The position numbers were made by a program, and so were the translations under genes. From NCBI RefSeq assembly GCF_000708045.1, contig NZ_ANIE01000003.1:186001-250000 (forward strand): DNA of 64,000 nucleotides, read 5' to 3'. Within the stretch, counting starts at the first letter, position 1, and the number at the start of each line of letters is the position of its first letter. This DNA comes from Marinobacter nitratireducens. GTDB taxonomy: Bacteria > Pseudomonadota > Gammaproteobacteria > Pseudomonadales > Oleiphilaceae. Under the pieces are notes generated by a model that saw nothing but the letters and a program-made list of their open reading frames with translations, ran no database searches and had not been told where the DNA came from. Of this stretch, positions 33,863 through 42,899 are shown piece by piece.

Positions 33863-35785
33863 TCAGGCGCCCAGCTTGAGACCTTTCAGGTGCGCAACAA
33901 ACTCTTCCTTATCCATTTCTCCCAGAACTCGTTGCTCTGTCCGTTCATTACCGTTCCGGCCGTAAAAAAGAATGGCCGGTGGGCCGAATAGACCGAGTTC
34001 ATTTAACAGAGCTTGCTGTTCGGGCGTATTTTCAGTGATGTCGATTTGGAGCAGTCTGAATGACGACATGGCCGCTTGTACGTCGGGATGGCTGAATACG
34101 TTGCGCTCCATGACTTTGCAAGAGATGCACCAGTCGGCATAGAAATCGAGCATCACGGGTTGCTGCCGGGTGCTTGCCTGACTCAGGAGTTCCCGGATCT
34201 CCACAGGCGAGTCGGTGCGGAGGAAGCCGCCGTGCTCTGCTACCGCGATGGGGGAGGCAGCGGATGATGGCGACGCTGCAATAGCTGCCGTAAAGGGTGC
34301 CAGAGGTCTGAGCGGATCGTTTGCGCCGCTGACTGCGCCGGCCAGCAATGCAATACCATAGGCGAACATAACCAGCCCGAGTCCTTTACGGGTGCGTTCC
34401 CAGCCGGCTTTGGCCGCATCGAAGGCGCCGAGCTGAACGCCCGTGATTGCAACCAGCATTCCCCACAGGAACAGAGACGCCCATGCTGGCACCAGTCGCT
34501 CAACAAGCCAGATGGCAACGGCCAGCAACATCACCCCATAGAAGTGTTTGACCGAGGTCATCCAGTGGCCTGTGGTCGGCAGAAGTTTGCGTCCACCTAC
34601 GGCAACCAGAATCAGGGGGACGCCCATGCCGAGGCCGAGTGCAAAAAGAGAGAGTCCGCCGATAACTGCATCCTGGGTTGTCGATATGTACAGCAGGCTG
34701 CCGGCGAGAGGGGCCGACACGCAGGGAGAGACAATCAGTGCAGACAGCGCACCGATGCCGAAAATGCTCAGCACCCTGGAACCTGTCAGGCGATGGCTTG
34801 CATCATTCAGGGGCTCCCGGATGAAGCGCGGCATTTGTATCTCGAACAAGTCGAACATGGAGAGCGCAAAGATGACGAAAAGAACCGCAAACACGCTGAG
34901 CACGAGGGGAGATTGCAGCTGGGCCTGAAGATTGAAACTGGCTCCCAGCAGACCTGTGATCACACCTGCAGCTGCGTAAGTCAGGGCCATACCCGTTACG
35001 TAGCTGCTTGACAGCATCAACGCGTGGCCAGTGGTTCGTGTGTTGTGGCCGGACACCAGGCTCGAGATGATGGGGACCATTGGCAGCACGCACGGTGTAA
35101 ACGTCAGGCCGAGGCCGAGCAGGAAGAACACGCCGACAATCACGGCGGTGGACTGGCGGGCCAGGAAACCGGCAAGCCCTGTTGCGGAGGACGTGTCGAG
35201 CTCCTCTGTCTCTGCGGTCTCATTCCCAGCGGAAGAGCCTTTTCCTGAGGCTGTAGGTGAAGGTTCCGCTGCGGCCGTTGCTGAAGTGCCCGGATAGAAC
35301 AGAACCTCACGTGTTTGAGGTGGGTAGCAAAGGCCGGCTTTGGCGCAGCCCTGATAGGTAACCTGTAGCGTGGCCTCTTCGACACCGCTTGCCAGGCTAA
35401 CGGGAATTCGTGCCTCGACCGGGTCGTAGAAAACCTCAACGTCGCCGAAATATTCGTCCTGGTAAGCCTCGCTCTCCAGCGAGTAGGCGGGCTTACCGAG
35501 GGTAGCGCCGTCGGAATCGGACCTGACGCTGATTCGCCCTTTATAGAGATAATGGCCGGGTGTGATATCCCACGACAGTACAACGGCCGTGTCGTCGGTG
35601 CGATAGCTGAAAGGTAAGGCTTCGTCGACAGGCAGGAAGCCATTATTACTGTTTCCAAAAAGCGAAGAGCCGTTGCCCAGTGCCAGGCTTGGCAACGACG
35701 CACCGAGCAGGGGCAGAGCAACCAGCAGGTAGGCGATCAACCATTGTAGAGAGAGCTTCCGGGGACGAGTGGCTGATTTGCTCAT
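33863..35785 (-). CDS. dsbD: Thiol:disulfide interchange protein DsbD
   Basis: Carries reducing power from cytoplasmic thioredoxin to periplasmic thiols. 640 residues with the full three-domain plan: a signal peptide, N-terminal DsbD-alpha domain with two Cys (CAKAGLCYPP), eight-helix membrane domain with its Cys pair (FTPCVLPMVPI and VSPCVSAPLAG), and C-terminal thioredoxin domain with WCISCK. An Ala/Ser/Thr-rich linker precedes the membrane domain. The product could serve cytochrome c maturation, relevant to the cbb3 genes. It is divergent from epmC. Confidence 0.95.
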   Translation of the reverse strand: MSKSATRPRKLSLQWLIAYLLVALPLLGASLPSLALGNGSSLFGNSNNGFLPVDEALPFSYRTDDTAVVLSWDITPGHYLYKGRISVRSDSDGATLGKPAYSLESEAYQDEYFGDVEVFYDPVEARIPVSLASGVEEATLQVTYQGCAKAGLCYPPQTREVLFYPGTSATAAAEPSPTASGKGSSAGNETAETEELDTSSATGLAGFLARQSTAVIVGVFFLLGLGLTFTPCVLPMVPIISSLVSGHNTRTTGHALMLSSSYVTGMALTYAAAGVITGLLGASFNLQAQLQSPLVLSVFAVLFVIFALSMFDLFEIQMPRFIREPLNDASHRLTGSRVLSIFGIGALSALIVSPCVSAPLAGSLLYISTTQDAVIGGLSLFALGLGMGVPLILVAVGGRKLLPTTGHWMTSVKHFYGVMLLAVAIWLVERLVPAWASLFLWGMLVAITGVQLGAFDAAKAGWERTRKGLGLVMFAYGIALLAGAVSGANDPLRPLAPFTAAIAASPSSAASPIAVAEHGGFLRTDSPVEIRELLSQASTRQQPVMLDFYADWCISCKVMERNVFSHPDVQAAMSSFRLLQIDITENTPEQQALLNELGLFGPPAILFYGRNGNERTEQRVLGEMDKEEFVAHLKGLKLGA

Positions 35786-35893
35786 GGGGCGTCGCTAATC
35801 CTGTCTGTGGAAAGGTTCGGGCCAGTGGACATAAAGTGGGGAATAAAGTTCCCTCTGGTATTGACGCGGGTAAAGTCGCACAATAGCCACCCA

Positions 35894-36484
35894 ATGAAAC
35901 ACTGTCCAAATGATCTTATCATGCTGTTTAATGACCTGTTCCGGGAAGAGTACCGGACCATTCTGGTCAAGGGCAGTGATGAGCCAGAGTATATCCCTGT
36001 GTCCGATCCGGGTGGAATGGCCAAAGTGGTTTTTGCTCACGGATATTATGCCAGCGCTTTGCACGAAATCAGTCATTGGTGTATTGCAGGTGCGCATAGG
36101 CGCACACTTCACGACTATGGTTACTGGTACTGTCCCGATGGGAGGACACCGGAACAGCAGCGGCAATTTGAGCAGGTTGAGGTAAAGCCGCAGGCGATTG
36201 AGTGGCTTTTTTCCCTCGCTGCCGGCACCCGCTTTCACATCAGCGTGGACAACTTGAGTGGAAACGGTGCGGCGGACGATACCGGATTCCGCCAGCGGGT
36301 AAGGACGCAGGCTGGGCAGTACCTGAAATCCGGCCTGCCGTTGCGGGCAACCCAGTTTTTTGACGCATTGATGACCTTTTATGGCACCGGCGAACAGCTT
36401 GCTCAGGTATGGGAGCAGGACAAACATCGTATTGCGCCGTTGCAAACTGAATCCGACGTTCGAATAGAAACAGAGGCTGTATGA
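35894..36484 (+). CDS. epmC: Elongation factor P hydroxylase EpmC
   Basis: Hydroxylates the modified lysine of elongation factor P. 196 residues from ATG 35894, matching the usual ~180-residue length. The metal-binding motif is HEISHW in VFAHGYYASALHEISHWCIAG, and the conserved GYWYCPDGR and EVKPQAIEWLF segments follow, nearly as in E. coli. An open frame extends upstream to 35807 but overlaps the region upstream of dsbD and is not needed. The stop overlaps the rhlB start (ATGA at 36481-36484). Confidence 0.95.
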   Translation: MKHCPNDLIMLFNDLFREEYRTILVKGSDEPEYIPVSDPGGMAKVVFAHGYYASALHEISHWCIAGAHRRTLHDYGYWYCPDGRTPEQQRQFEQVEVKPQAIEWLFSLAAGTRFHISVDNLSGNGAADDTGFRQRVRTQAGQYLKSGLPLRATQFFDALMTFYGTGEQLAQVWEQDKHRIAPLQTESDVRIETEAV

Positions 36485-37752
36485 CATCTGACACAAAGCA
36501 CACCGGTGATCTGCGATTCCAGGATCTCCATCTGGACAAGCGTTTGCTGGACGCCATTACGGCCATTGGCTTTGAATACTGCACCCCGATACAGGCGGAA
36601 ACCCTGCCATGGACCCTTGCTTGCGAGGATCTGATTGGTCAGGCCCAGACCGGAACAGGCAAGACCGCCGCGTTTCTGATTACGGCAATTCAAACGCTTC
36701 TTGAGACGCCCGTTCCCGAGAAAGAGCGGTTTGCATCGGAGCCCAGGGTCCTGGCGTTGGCACCTACCCGTGAACTGGCCATGCAGATTGCCAAGGACGC
36801 AGAGCAGCTGTGCAAGCATACCGGTCACAACGTAGTCACCGTTGTCGGCGGGATGAATTACGACAAACAGCGGGACCAGCTGCAGAACGAGATCGTGGAT
36901 ATCCTGGTCGCGACGCCCGGGCGCCTGATCGATTTCCTCGGCTCCCAGGATGTCTTCCTGGATCAACTTGATATCCTGATCCTCGACGAGGCGGACCGGA
37001 TGCTGGATATGGGATTCATTCCGGACGTCAAACGCATCATCCGCAAGTGCACGCCAAAAGATGACCGCCAGACTCTTCTGTTCTCAGCCACCTTCAACCA
37101 GGACGTGCTGAATCTGGCGTCCATGTGGACCAAGAATGCCGAGTTCGTTGAAATCGAGCCGGAACAGAAAACTGCCGAGCGTGTGGAACAGACGGTCTAC
37201 CTGATTGGCGAAGAAGAAAAGCTGCCGGTATTGGTCAATTACCTGAAAAATCCGGATGTGGAGAAGGCCATTGTCTTCGCCAATCGTCGGGACCAGTGTC
37301 GTGACCTGGAAGAGGACCTGCGTAACCAGGGTGTCAAAGTGGCACTGATGTCCGGCGAAATCGCGCAGAACAAACGTCTGAAGACCCTGGAACAGTTCAA
37401 AAAAGGGACCATTCAGGTTCTGGTTGCGACAGATGTTGCGGGCCGTGGTATCCACGTGAACGGTGTCACCCACGTCTTTAACTATAATCTGCCAGAGAAC
37501 GCCGAAGATTATGTGCATCGGATTGGTCGTACCGGCCGGGCAGGGCAGACGGGTGTTTCTGTCAGTTTTGCCGGAGAGGACGACTCCTTTGCGCTGCCGG
37601 AAATTGAAAAATACATCAGCCAGAAGCTGAAAACCGCTGTACCGGATGAAAACCTGATGGCACCGCTGGAGAAACCACGCATCACGCGCCGGCGTGGCGG
37701 CGGTGGACGTCGTCCCCAGGGCGGTCGAAATCAGCGCCCGCGCAGGAACTGA
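36481..37752 (+). CDS. rhlB: DEAD-box RNA helicase RhlB
   Basis: A 423-residue ATP-dependent RNA helicase. Motifs in order: Q motif near GFEYCTPIQ, motif I AQTGTGKT, motif Ia PTRELA, motif Ib TPGR, DEAD box LDEADRMLD, SAT in LLFSATF, and motif VI HRIGRTGRAG. The C-terminal ~35 residues are Arg/Gly rich. The N-terminal FQDLHLDKRLLDAI fits RhlB, a degradosome helicase, over other DEAD-box types. Coupled to epmC by a 4-bp overlap and followed by pdxB after 16 bp. Confidence 0.93.
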   Translation: MTSDTKHTGDLRFQDLHLDKRLLDAITAIGFEYCTPIQAETLPWTLACEDLIGQAQTGTGKTAAFLITAIQTLLETPVPEKERFASEPRVLALAPTRELAMQIAKDAEQLCKHTGHNVVTVVGGMNYDKQRDQLQNEIVDILVATPGRLIDFLGSQDVFLDQLDILILDEADRMLDMGFIPDVKRIIRKCTPKDDRQTLLFSATFNQDVLNLASMWTKNAEFVEIEPEQKTAERVEQTVYLIGEEEKLPVLVNYLKNPDVEKAIVFANRRDQCRDLEEDLRNQGVKVALMSGEIAQNKRLKTLEQFKKGTIQVLVATDVAGRGIHVNGVTHVFNYNLPENAEDYVHRIGRTGRAGQTGVSVSFAGEDDSFALPEIEKYISQKLKTAVPDENLMAPLEKPRITRRRGGGGRRPQGGRNQRPRRN

Positions 37753-37768
37753 CAGGACAGAACCAGAG

Positions 37769-38926
37769 ATGTTGATCGTAGCCGACGAAAATATACCGTT
37801 ACTGGATTCCTTCTTTGGGGATATGGGGGACATCCGGCGGGTCCCGGGGCGAACCATGACAGCGGAACAGGTTCGCGATGCAGACATCCTGCTGGTTCGG
37901 TCCGTAACTCAGGTTGGGCCACGCCTGCTGGAGGGGAGTCGTGTTCGCTTCGTAGGCACGGCAACCATCGGTACCGATCATATTGATCTCGATTGGTTGG
38001 AGCAGCAGGGTATCGCGTTTTCTGCGGCTCCAGGGTGCAATGCAAACAGCGTCGTGGAATATGTTCTCTCTGTGGTCCTGTTGCATGCCGAACGCAAGGG
38101 GCTCGACGATTGGAGCAGTCTCAGTGTCGGTGTTGTTGGCGTCGGAAGCGTTGGAGGCAAGGTTGCCCGCAAGCTTGAGCGCCTCGGCTTTGATGTTCAT
38201 CTCTGTGATCCGCCGCGAGCCGAAGACCCTGACGATGAGGACGCGGAAGGATTTGAATCCCTTGCCGACGTGCTCAAATGTGATGTTGTCACCCTGCATA
38301 CGCCATTGACCCGTGACCAGGCGCATGCCACCTACCATATGATCGGTGCGGAGGAGTTGTCGCTCTTGCGATCGCCGCAATTGCTGATCAGCGCAGGCCG
38401 AGGTGCAGTTGTCGACTGTCAGTCGCTGTCTGACCGTTTGGATCAGCCGGATGCCCCGGCGGTTGCCCTGGATGTCTGGGAGCCAGAACCCGCGGTGGAT
38501 CCCGCCTTGATGGACAAGGTCTGGTTGGCAACTCCCCATATTGCCGGCTATAGCCTTGAGGGGAAGGTGCATGGGACTGAAATGGTCTACCAGGCGTTGA
38601 GCCGGTACCTGGGACTTCCGGTTCGTAAAAAGTCGGGTCAGTTTCTGCCAGAGCCTGCGTTGAACAAGGTGTCCTTTACCAGTTCGGCGGACGAGGCCGA
38701 TGCTCTCAGGATATCGCTCCTGTCCTGTTACGATCCGCGTCGGGACGATGCTCGGATGCGAGTGGCGATACGAGGCGATGAAGCGGAACGGTCGAAAGCG
38801 TTTGATCGACTGCGGCGGGACTACCCTGTCCGGAGGGAGTGTTCAAGCCTGAAAGTTCAGCTCAAGGGCACCAGCAAATCCCTGCAGGACAGTTTTCGGG
38901 CGATCGGTTTCAAGATCAAGATCTGA
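37769..38926 (+). CDS. pdxB: 4-phosphoerythronate dehydrogenase PdxB
   Basis: Second step of the DXP-dependent pyridoxal 5'-phosphate pathway: oxidises 4-phosphoerythronate with NAD. 385 residues. The N-terminus MLIVADENIPLLDSFF is characteristic, and the NAD-binding motif is VGVVGVGSVGGKVARKL. The C-terminal PdxB dimerisation domain (last ~90 residues) separates it from other 2-hydroxyacid dehydrogenases. ATG 37769 lies 17 bp after rhlB. A terminator follows. Confidence 0.95.
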   Translation: MLIVADENIPLLDSFFGDMGDIRRVPGRTMTAEQVRDADILLVRSVTQVGPRLLEGSRVRFVGTATIGTDHIDLDWLEQQGIAFSAAPGCNANSVVEYVLSVVLLHAERKGLDDWSSLSVGVVGVGSVGGKVARKLERLGFDVHLCDPPRAEDPDDEDAEGFESLADVLKCDVVTLHTPLTRDQAHATYHMIGAEELSLLRSPQLLISAGRGAVVDCQSLSDRLDQPDAPAVALDVWEPEPAVDPALMDKVWLATPHIAGYSLEGKVHGTEMVYQALSRYLGLPVRKKSGQFLPEPALNKVSFTSSADEADALRISLLSCYDPRRDDARMRVAIRGDEAERSKAFDRLRRDYPVRRECSSLKVQLKGTSKSLQDSFRAIGFKIKI

Positions 38927-38950
38927 CTGTGATCCGCCAGAGGTCCAAGA

Positions 38951-38978
38951 AAAACGGGGCATTTCGCCCCGTTTTTTT
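38951..38978. terminator. Bidirectional terminator between pdxB and htpX
   Basis: A 10-bp perfect stem (38951-38960 with 38966-38975), a 5-nt loop and a seven-T tract at 38972-38978. On the minus strand the same hairpin is followed by five T, so it can end both pdxB and htpX transcripts. The T tract reaches into the htpX stop codon (38977-38979). Confidence 0.92.
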
Positions 38979-39858
38979 ATGATTGAGCCTGCTGCAGCGC
39001 CTGAATCCTCTCTTCCAGGGGAGGGTGAGTCATGAACAGTGCGCTCAAGCCGCCTCGGGCACCTCGATTGATGCCGAATGCCTGCAGGGTGTCGGGCATC
39101 TGGTCAGGTACCTCGCTTTCCTGCTTGAGTCTGCTGAGGGCGCTGATCATCGCAGAGCGACCGGCTAACTGGGCGCCTGCAATGTCCGCTCTGTACTCCC
39201 GGCGGCGCGAGAACCAGAACACGATGGTGCTTGCCAGAATACCCAGAATCAGCTCCGCTATGATGCTGACAATGAAGAAACCGATGCCGTGGCCGTTCTC
39301 GTTTCTGAAAACCACTCGGTCCACAAAGGACCCAATAACCCTGGAAGCGAAGATGACAAAGGTGTTCACGACGCCTTGGATCAGGGTCAGTGTGACCATA
39401 TCGCCGTTGGCCACATGTCCGATTTCGTGGCCGAGGACCGCGCGGATTTCGTCTTTGTCGAAGCGCTGCAGTAGCCCTTCACTGACCGCGACCAGGGCGT
39501 TGTTCTTGTTCCAGCCCGTGGCAAAAGCGTTTGACTGCGAAGCCGGAAAGATCGCGACCTCAGGCATGCCGATGCCGGCGTTCTTTGCCAGTTGTGCCAC
39601 CGTGTCGACGAGCCACCGCTCTGCTGGTGTTCTCGGTGATTCGATCACTTGAGCGCGGGTGCTCCACTTCGCCATGGGCTTGGATATAAGGAGTGAGATG
39701 AAGGCACCTGCAAAGCCGAAGACGGCAGCAAAGGCGAGCAGAGGGCCGTACTGGATTCCATGTTGGGAGAGGTAGCTGTCTACGCCCAGTAGACGCAATG
39801 TGAAACTGGCGACCAGGATGACGGCCAGGTTTGTTGCCAGAAACAGCAGAATTCTCAT
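38977..39858 (-). CDS. htpX: Membrane zinc protease HtpX
   Basis: A 293-residue inner-membrane metalloprotease for quality control of membrane proteins. Two N-terminal helices (about 4-24 and 37-58), zinc motif HEIGH with His144, Glu145, His148, then two more helices (about 153-173 and 190-215), and the third ligand Glu in [15 protein letters not shown]. Length is normal. In E. coli it is induced by envelope stress through CpxR and by heat. The region just upstream holds an inverted repeat that could affect its ribosome binding site. Confidence 0.96.
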   Translation of the reverse strand: MRILLFLATNLAVILVASFTLRLLGVDSYLSQHGIQYGPLLAFAAVFGFAGAFISLLISKPMAKWSTRAQVIESPRTPAERWLVDTVAQLAKNAGIGMPEVAIFPASQSNAFATGWNKNNALVAVSEGLLQRFDKDEIRAVLGHEIGHVANGDMVTLTLIQGVVNTFVIFASRVIGSFVDRVVFRNENGHGIGFFIVSIIAELILGILASTIVFWFSRRREYRADIAGAQLAGRSAMISALSRLKQESEVPDQMPDTLQAFGINRGARGGLSALFMTHPPLEERIQALQQAQS

Positions 39859-39861
39859 GTT

Positions 39862-39914
39862 ATATCCCTGAGTAGTTAAGCCAGTGTAGGAGGTTGATCC
39901 TCTGACAGGGATAT
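39862..39914 (-). promoter_or_regulatory. Inverted repeat covering the htpX RBS
   Basis: Perfect 9-bp arms, 39862-39870 and 39906-39914, separated by 35 nt, lie directly before htpX. Read on the minus strand, the arm nearest the gene includes AGGGA, which is 6 nt from the htpX ATG. If the far arm is transcribed, pairing would hide the Shine-Dalgarno sequence. Inside the loop is a small second palindrome (GAGG-TTGAT-CCTC). Alternatively the arms are a protein-binding site in the promoter. Confidence 0.45.
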
Positions 39915-39952
39915 GTGGGCGCGGTTCACCGCTTCAATAACTTTACAGCGAT

Positions 39953-40420
39953 TTAATGCGACTGGTCCGCAAAGAACGTTGCCTGGATGATTCTACTGAT
40001 CCGGCTTGAGTGGCCGTCCTTCAATGCCGTGCGAACCAGGTGGATATACGTTGAAAGATCCTCCTGCACAGAGGGAGGAAGGCCTTCGTCCACCCGTTGG
40101 TGTGCCTGACCGAATTCCCGCGTCAGGGCGGACGGGGCGGGAGCGCTCAGACGCACAAACGCGTTGCGGGTCAGAACCGCCTGATCCAGGGCCTCCTGGC
40201 GGATGGTGTCGACATAACGCAGCAATCCTTCCTCTTCAAGCCAGAGCAGAGCGCCAAAGCAGGCCATGTGCCGTTTGCTGTGGAGTCCAAATTCATCTGG
40301 CTCATCGGGACCGGCGATGTCCTCAACGAACAGGTTTACACGCCGGGGGAAGGCCCCATAGAGCTGAACAAGGGCAATGGCTACGTCCTTGTAGAATTCT
40401 TCAACGTGAATGTCGGCCAT
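39953..40420 (-). CDS. Uncharacterised conserved protein
   Basis: A 155-residue cytoplasmic protein with no signal peptide or membrane helix. It is mainly alpha helical, with an acidic middle (EDIAGPDEPDEF) and a segment KRHMACFGALLWLEEEGLLRY that looks like part of a winged-helix or helical bundle. I do not recognise the family. It is upstream of htpX (95 bp) and downstream of alaA (17 bp), on the same strand, so it may be co-transcribed with alaA. Confidence 0.75.
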   Translation of the reverse strand: MADIHVEEFYKDVAIALVQLYGAFPRRVNLFVEDIAGPDEPDEFGLHSKRHMACFGALLWLEEEGLLRYVDTIRQEALDQAVLTRNAFVRLSAPAPSALTREFGQAHQRVDEGLPPSVQEDLSTYIHLVRTALKDGHSSRISRIIQATFFADQSH

Positions 40421-40437
40421 GGTGGATGGTGGCTCCG

Positions 40438-41652
40438 TTACTGCTGATAATTGTCCAGGAATCGTCCCAGGCGCATCATGGCATCTTCCAGGGCGTCTGC
40501 TCGGGGCAGGAATACCACGCGGAGGTGTTGTTTATCGTCGATGTTAAAGGCAGAGCCCTGCACCAGAAGAATCTTCTCCTGCAGCAGAAGGTCCAGAACC
40601 AGCTTTTCGTCGTTGGCAATGGGGAACCGCTTCGGATCCAGCTTAGGGAACAGATACAGAGCACCTTGCGGTTTCACACAACTGACGCCGGGAATGTCAT
40701 TGAGCATGCGCCATGCCGTATCGCGCTGCTCGAACAGCCGGCCTCCAGGTGTCACCAGATCATTGATCGACTGATACCCGCCCAGAGCAGTCTGAATGGC
40801 AAGCTGCGCTGGCACGTTCGCACACAGGCGCATATTTGAGAGCATCTCGATACCCTCAATCAGATCGGTGGCGCGGTGCTTGGCGCCACTGATGATCATC
40901 CAGCCGGAACGGTAACCGGCAGCTCGATAGTTCTTGGACAGCCCGTTATAGGTGAAAAACAGCACGTCATCGGCCAGCGAGGCTGTTGATACGTGGGTTG
41001 TGCCATCGTAGAGGATTTTGTCGTAGATTTCGTCGGACAGGACGATCAGGTTGTGCTTGCGTGCAAGTTCAATAACCTGTTCGAGCAGTTCCGTCGAGTA
41101 GACTGCACCCGTCGGATTGTTCGGGTTGATCAGGACAATGGCACGGGTACGACTGGTGATCTTCTTCTTGATATCGTCGATGTCGGGAAACCAGTTCTGC
41201 TGCTCATCACAGCGATAATGAACGGGTTTACCGCTCGATAGCGTGACAGCCGCGGTCCATAGCGGGTAGTCAGGCGCTGGGATCAGGACTTCATCACCAG
41301 TGTTCAGCATTGCCTGCATTGACATGACGATCAGCTCACTGACGCCATTTCCCAGGAAAATGTCATCGATATCGACTTTGTCGATACCTCTTTGCTGGCA
41401 GTAGTGCATAACCGCTTTCCGGGCCGAAAAGAGCCCCTTGGATTCAACATAGCCCTGGGCCTGGTGCATGTTGTAGATGACGTCCTGCTGGATTTCCTCG
41501 GGAACGTCCAGTTCGAATGCCGCCGGATTGCCAATGTTGAGTTTGAGCACCCGATGGCCTTCTTCCTCCAGACGGCGCGCCTCCCGCAGAACTACGCCAC
41601 GAATTTCGTAACACACATTATCCAGCTTGGCGGATTTGTAGTAGTTCTGCAT
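40438..41652 (-). CDS. alaA: Alanine transaminase AlaA (PLP aminotransferase)
   Basis: A class I/II aminotransferase, 404 residues. The N-terminus (SAKLDNVCYEIRGVV) and INPNNPTGAVY are typical of E. coli AlaA, which makes alanine from pyruvate and glutamate. The PLP lysine lies in YNGLSKNYRAAGYRSGW. AlaA is the closest recognisable match, but other aminotransferases of this subgroup share these motifs. The next gene on the other side is the divergent glutathione peroxidase, with a 291-bp gap. Confidence 0.9.
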   Translation of the reverse strand: MQNYYKSAKLDNVCYEIRGVVLREARRLEEEGHRVLKLNIGNPAAFELDVPEEIQQDVIYNMHQAQGYVESKGLFSARKAVMHYCQQRGIDKVDIDDIFLGNGVSELIVMSMQAMLNTGDEVLIPAPDYPLWTAAVTLSSGKPVHYRCDEQQNWFPDIDDIKKKITSRTRAIVLINPNNPTGAVYSTELLEQVIELARKHNLIVLSDEIYDKILYDGTTHVSTASLADDVLFFTYNGLSKNYRAAGYRSGWMIISGAKHRATDLIEGIEMLSNMRLCANVPAQLAIQTALGGYQSINDLVTPGGRLFEQRDTAWRMLNDIPGVSCVKPQGALYLFPKLDPKRFPIANDEKLVLDLLLQEKILLVQGSAFNIDDKQHLRVVFLPRADALEDAMMRLGRFLDNYQQ

Positions 41653-41852
41653 GGGAATAGGACTTCCTTCGTCTGGGTTCTGAAAATATTTCTTGAAAAC
41701 AGACTGTTATTCTAGCGGAGCCAGGGGGGGCGGCAATAGGGGAATTATGATGAATTGTGGCGTGTTCATGCAGATTTAGACGGTAAACCTGAGATTGGTT
41801 TGAGATCCTATCTGATCTGGCCCAAACAGCCTTTGCGTGGCAATAAATATTG
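41653..41852. other. Divergent intergenic region, alaA side
   Basis: Intergenic space between the divergent alaA and glutathione peroxidase genes. It has no credible coding frame. It includes a G run near 41725-41731 and AT-rich stretches. A possible peroxidase -35 (TTGCGT, 41833-41838) lies at the right end, 16 bp from a -10 candidate (CACAAT, 41855-41860). I see no clear alaA promoter. Confidence 0.4.
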
Positions 41853-41871
41853 TGCACAATTAAGTTGTGCA
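41853..41871. promoter_or_regulatory. Candidate OhrR/MarR operator before glutathione peroxidase
   Basis: Inverted repeat TGCACAA-N5-TTGTGCA, perfect over 7 bp each side. It is AT-flanked and overlaps the proposed -10 of the peroxidase-ohrR operon. MarR/OhrR proteins bind palindromes of this size placed over promoters. The gene for such a regulator is the second gene of this operon, so autoregulation is likely. The repeat is seen; its recognition by OhrR is inferred. Confidence 0.55.
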
Positions 41872-41943
41872 ATCTGTTTTGAAATGAGCCACAATTTTTG
41901 TGGGTAAACAACGGTTGAGAAAATAGTCAGAAAGGAGAGCCGC

Positions 41944-42429
41944 ATGGCCGGTGAAAACGTTTACGATTTTACGGTTCGGGACATCCAGGGGAACGAGAAA
42001 AGCATGGCCGACTACAAAGGCAACGTGCTTTTGATCGTCAATACAGCGAGCAAATGTGGCTTCACGCCACAGTTTGAAGGCTTGCAGGGGCTGCATCAGG
42101 ATCTGGGGAACAAGGGCTTTGAGGTATTGGGCTTTCCCTGCAACCAGTTCATGAACCAGGATCCGGGAAACGATGATGCCATCAGCCAGTTCTGTAGCCT
42201 CAACTATGGCGTCGATTTTCCGATGTTCTCGAAAATCGAAGTAAATGGCCCCGATGCCCACCCCCTCTACCAGTTCCTCAAGAAGCAGGCGAAAGGCCTG
42301 ATGGGGTCAGAGAAGGTAAAGTGGAACTTCACCAAGTTCCTGGTGAACAGGGAGGGTAATGTCGTCAAGCGTTATCCGCCGACGGCGAAACCGGAATCCA
42401 TCCGCGCAGATATCGAGAAGCTGCTGTAA
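41944..42429 (+). CDS. Glutathione peroxidase (Cys type)
   Basis: A 161-residue thiol peroxidase of the glutathione peroxidase family that reduces organic or hydrogen peroxide. The active Cys is at residue 38 in NTASKCGFTPQFEGLQ; the codon is TGT, not TGA, so there is no selenocysteine. A second Cys in GFPCNQF, and WNFTKFLV with the catalytic Trp/Asn, complete the site. Such enzymes often use thioredoxin rather than glutathione. AAAGGAGAG precedes the ATG. It overlaps the MarR gene by one base. Confidence 0.94.
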   Translation: MAGENVYDFTVRDIQGNEKSMADYKGNVLLIVNTASKCGFTPQFEGLQGLHQDLGNKGFEVLGFPCNQFMNQDPGNDDAISQFCSLNYGVDFPMFSKIEVNGPDAHPLYQFLKKQAKGLMGSEKVKWNFTKFLVNREGNVVKRYPPTAKPESIRADIEKLL

Positions 42430-42899
42430 TGGAATTGGAATCTGACGATGTGCTAGCGCTTGATAATCAGATCTGTTTTGCGCTGTACGCCGCGAACCGG
42501 GCGGTTACCGCCCGGTATCGGCCATTGCTTGATGAGCTGGGCCTGACCTATCCCCAATATTTGGCCATGCTTGTGCTCTGGGAGCGGGAGCAGGCGGGTT
42601 TGACGACCCGTGTATCCGATCTGGGGCAGCGGCTGCGACTGGACTCAGGAACCCTGACGCCATTGCTGAAACGCCTCTCCGAACGCGGCCTGTTGACCCG
42701 TGAAAGGCAAAGCCAGGATGAAAGAGTGGTGACGGTTGCGCTGACGGAGTCAGGGCGACGCCTGAGAGAGCGGGCGCAAGAGGTACCGGAGCAGTTGCTG
42801 TGCGGTCTTGAAATCGAGCCGGAGCGCCTGGTCGCCCTGCGTCAGGAGCTGAAGGATATGATCAGGATTCTGGAGGGAGCGGCGGCATCCAGCGATTGA
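42429..42899 (+). CDS. OhrR-type MarR-family peroxide sensor
   Basis: A 156-residue MarR-family repressor. The N-terminal helix begins DNQICFALYAANRAV with Cys16 at the position of the peroxide-sensing Cys of OhrR. Another Cys at residue 125 matches the second Cys of two-Cys OhrR proteins such as Xanthomonas OhrR. A winged-helix with LGQRLRLDSGTLTPLLKRL is in between. It is coupled to glutathione peroxidase (TAATG, 1-bp overlap) rather than to the usual ohr gene. Its 3' end overlaps the histidine kinase gene on the minus strand by 38 bp. Confidence 0.9.
   Translation: MELESDDVLALDNQICFALYAANRAVTARYRPLLDELGLTYPQYLAMLVLWEREQAGLTTRVSDLGQRLRLDSGTLTPLLKRLSERGLLTRERQSQDERVVTVALTESGRRLRERAQEVPEQLLCGLEIEPERLVALRQELKDMIRILEGAAASSD

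Noticed and set aside
42055..42060. Selenocysteine in glutathione peroxidase
   Set aside because: The active-site codon is TGT in an ordinary reading frame, so it is a normal cysteine enzyme.
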